Notes under the pieces: model-generated
Told to the model about the DNA's origin: nothing
The model's database searches: none
What the model saw: the letters and a program-made list of their open reading frames with translations, nothing else
In this document: positions 13,911 to 15,609 of the stretch, in pieces
Layout of the letters: each line of letters opens with the position of its first letter
How positions within the stretch are numbered: the stretch's first letter is position 1
Assembly (NCBI GenBank): GCA_030456405.1
Contig: JAKDNQ010000030.1
Span: 1-15,609 of the forward strand
Source: Nitrospira sp.
GTDB taxonomy: Bacteria > Nitrospirota > Nitrospiria > Nitrospirales > Nitrospiraceae
Direction of reading: 5' to 3'
Length of the DNA stretch: 15,609 bases
Made by a program: the position numbers and the translations under genes

Positions 13911-15395
13911 CTATTGCGTGGGAGCGGTCTGCAAGAATCCGCTTCGTGCTCTCTCTTCCTCGGCCTGCTGTTCCGCAGCCCGTTGCTCTTCGATCAGCGT
14001 GTATGCCACGTAGTACTTGTAGATGTTGGCCACGTAGGTCACCGTCTCCTCCCCGATCCGTTTCGCGGCAATGATCTCGACGTTGTTGAACCAGACATTC
14101 GGATCGAGTCCGTGTTTTTCGGCTTCTTTCCGGAGTTTTTGCACGCGGCCCGGTCCGGCGTTGTATGCGGCAAATGAGAACAGGGTCTTGTTGCGCGCAT
14201 CCATCGGTTCGTTCCCGAAAAATTCGTTGCGCATCAAGCTGACATATTTGACGCCGGCGTGGATGTTGGATTCGACTTGCGTGATGTCTCCGGTGGCCAT
14301 TTCCTTGCCGGTGGCGGGCATGAGCTGCATCACGCCGATCGCGCCCACTTCGCTTTTCGCATTCTGGTCGAGCAGCGATTCCTGATAGCCCTGGGCGATC
14401 ATCAATAAATAGTCCATGTCGTACGTGGCGCTGTACTTGCGAAAGAGTCCGACCGTCGCATGGTACTTCTTGATCTCAGATGCTGACGAGGCAGGTTTCA
14501 CGAACCGTGTGCTGGCGGCGTATTTTTTGATTAAGGCTTTGCCGAAGTCGGACTTCTGGCCGTAGTTCTTCGCGAATGCGGCAATCTCTGCTTTCAGCTT
14601 CGGACTGTCTTTGCGGATCATCCAGGCGATATCGCCCCCCTTGTTCACCACCAGGTCTTCCCGGGGCTTGAGCTTCTTAAACACTTTTGCCCAGAGCAAC
14701 GCCTGGTACCGGTTGACGACGATGGCGCCGACGAGTCCGGCATTCACCATTTCCAGCAGATCGTCGTCCTGCAGATCCTCCGGCGCGGCTTTGAGGATGA
14801 CCGGCGGCCTCTGCTCCTTTGCGAAGCGCTCGTTGAGATGTTCGAGATGAGTCCAGTAGCTCGTCGAGCGGCGGACGAATACTTCATTTCCCGTCAGGTC
14901 GTCGATCGAGGCCAGTTCAGGGGACGCCGGTCCCGTCACCACGATTTGCCTGACGCCACGGAAAAACGGCTCGCCGAAATCGACTTTTTCTAAACGTTCC
15001 GGTGTGATTGTCAAAATGCCGGCCGCGATGTCGCCTCGGCCTTCCAATAGCCCTGATATCAGCTGGTCGTGCCTCGTCGGGATGATGGTCACAAAGGTGC
15101 GAATGTGTTTTCCTTGTGTCTTGTATTTTTCGTTGATTTCTTTCTCGAAGGCCTTGAGCAGTTCGTATTCCGCCCCGATCTGCCTGGCGCCGTTGAGCCA
15201 GTAGGCCGTGCGGGATGGCGCTACCAGCGCGCGGATGACGCGGCGCTTGACCATTCCATCGAGGTCTCCTGTCCAAGGCTTTAAGAACGGGGCCTGGGTC
15301 AGTTCGTGCGTTGTCTGCGATTCTTTATCTTGTGCGAAGGTGGGCAGGACGAGCACGGCGCAGAGGCATAGAATGGTCAGAAGAACATATTTCAT
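13911..15395 (-). CDS. mltF: MltF-type lytic murein transglycosylase (copy 2)
   Basis: A 494-residue paralogue of the protein at 7718-9223. The ATG at 15395 was chosen because it starts a clear signal peptide (MKYVLLTILCLCAVLVLPTFA, then QDKES) with GGGGA 6 nt upstream; the frame further upstream is only the translated repeat R4. Domains are a type 3 solute-binding domain (about 35-290; KPWTGDLDGMVKRRVIRALV, GDIAAGILTITPERLEKVDF) and an SLT domain with catalytic E339 in YQESLLDQNAK, GAIGVMQLMPATG and FAAYNAGPGRV. The tail is a charged Glu/Ala/Arg helix (EEQRAAEQQAEEERAR) absent from copy 1. Role: periplasmic cleavage of peptidoglycan. Several motif blocks are nearly identical to copy 1, while the middle of the binding domain is more different, so the ligand may differ. 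Confidence 0.9.
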   Translation of the reverse strand: MKYVLLTILCLCAVLVLPTFAQDKESQTTHELTQAPFLKPWTGDLDGMVKRRVIRALVAPSRTAYWLNGARQIGAEYELLKAFEKEINEKYKTQGKHIRTFVTIIPTRHDQLISGLLEGRGDIAAGILTITPERLEKVDFGEPFFRGVRQIVVTGPASPELASIDDLTGNEVFVRRSTSYWTHLEHLNERFAKEQRPPVILKAAPEDLQDDDLLEMVNAGLVGAIVVNRYQALLWAKVFKKLKPREDLVVNKGGDIAWMIRKDSPKLKAEIAAFAKNYGQKSDFGKALIKKYAASTRFVKPASSASEIKKYHATVGLFRKYSATYDMDYLLMIAQGYQESLLDQNAKSEVGAIGVMQLMPATGKEMATGDITQVESNIHAGVKYVSLMRNEFFGNEPMDARNKTLFSFAAYNAGPGRVQKLRKEAEKHGLDPNVWFNNVEIIAAKRIGEETVTYVANIYKYYVAYTLIEEQRAAEQQAEEERARSGFLQTAPTQ

Positions 15396-15406
15396 GGAGT
15401 GTCCCC

Positions 15407-15509
15407 GGTTGGTCTGGTTTATTTGGTTTGTCTCGTTTGTTTGGTTGAAAATAAGACCAACTCGAAGAACGAAACAAACCAGATGAACCAAAGCAACCAA
15501 ACAAACCAC
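15407..15509. repeat. Long TTTGGTT hairpin repeat upstream of MltF-2 (R4)
   Basis: The T/G-rich left arm (15407-15447, GGTTTATTTGGTTTGTCTCG and onward) pairs with the A/C-rich right arm (15467-15509, AACGAAACAAACCAGATGAA and onward) over about 24 nt, with the differences mostly G-U type. It ends 12 nt before the MltF-2 ATG, so the hairpin would sit in the leader right next to the ribosome site. Confidence 0.7.
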
Positions 15510-15520
15510 AATGGGAGGCG

Positions 15521-15550
15521 AGGGTACCACTCGTGCATTTACGAGGTCAA
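15521..15550 (-). promoter_or_regulatory. Candidate promoter of MltF-2
   Basis: On the minus strand TTGACC (15550-15545), an 18-nt spacer and TACCCT (15526-15521). The -35 is good, the -10 weak. The spacer contains the inverted repeat CTCGT (15530-15534) / ACGAG (15541-15545). Transcription would start near 15514 and run through R4. Confidence 0.35.
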
Positions 15551-15609
15551 GGACGCGTATAGCGCCATCTAAAATCTTACCCGGGGACAAGTCGTTGCGC
15601 CATTTGCCA

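Noticed and set aside
13040..14074. Long plus-strand open frame of 344 codons.
   Set aside because: It lies opposite the GH63 gene and MltF-2 and has no domain; it is a product of GC-rich codon use in the real genes.

Overview
The window looks like a chromosomal accessory region next to a carbohydrate and cell-wall gene block from a Gram-negative bacterium, most likely a Nitrospira relative (Nitrospirota). That assignment is inference: it rests on the MltF-like/GH63/outer-membrane protein set and on the TTTGGTT-type hairpin repeats, which read as 'NQTNQTN' strings when translated; no database was consulted. Nearly all well-formed genes lie on the minus strand.

Left third (about 1-3500): a graveyard of toxin-antitoxin (TA) modules and duplicated gene ends. 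From left to right it holds a PIN-domain toxin broken by an in-frame TAA behind its AbrB-like antitoxin; a 64-residue C-terminal fragment of a DUF234-type ATPase; a hicAB pair whose toxin has an in-frame TGA and lacks the usual histidine; a C-terminal remnant of an outer-membrane protein with a Trp-to-TAG change; and a vapBC pair in which vapB carries a 232-bp inverted-repeat element and vapC has lost internal segments. The two non-TA fragments are degraded copies of the intact ATPase and outer-membrane protein further right, in the same order and orientation, so an old duplication appears to have been overrun by TA modules. Promoters here are good sigma70 matches, two of them giving almost leaderless transcripts.

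Middle (3504-7499): an intact ATPase (ATPase_2 plus DUF234, PD-(D/E)XK-like C-terminus) with its own promoter and a repeated palindromic operator-like site; a predicted outer-membrane beta-barrel lipoprotein; and a secreted protein of unknown function. T/G-rich and A/C-rich hairpin repeats follow the ATPase and barrel genes.

Right half (7718-15395): two paralogous MltF-type lytic transglycosylases (periplasmic solute-binding domain plus SLT domain) bracket a minus-strand cluster of a GH63-like glucosidase, a GH13 alpha-amylase-family gene overlapping it by 4 nt, and a small SemiSWEET-type sugar transporter. The GH13 gene has an internal deletion plus frameshift that removes its conserved region I, so the pathway is probably broken in this strain or assembly. 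Together the right half suggests alpha-glucan or oligosaccharide breakdown with sugar transport, next to murein remodelling; the link between them is inference from position only.
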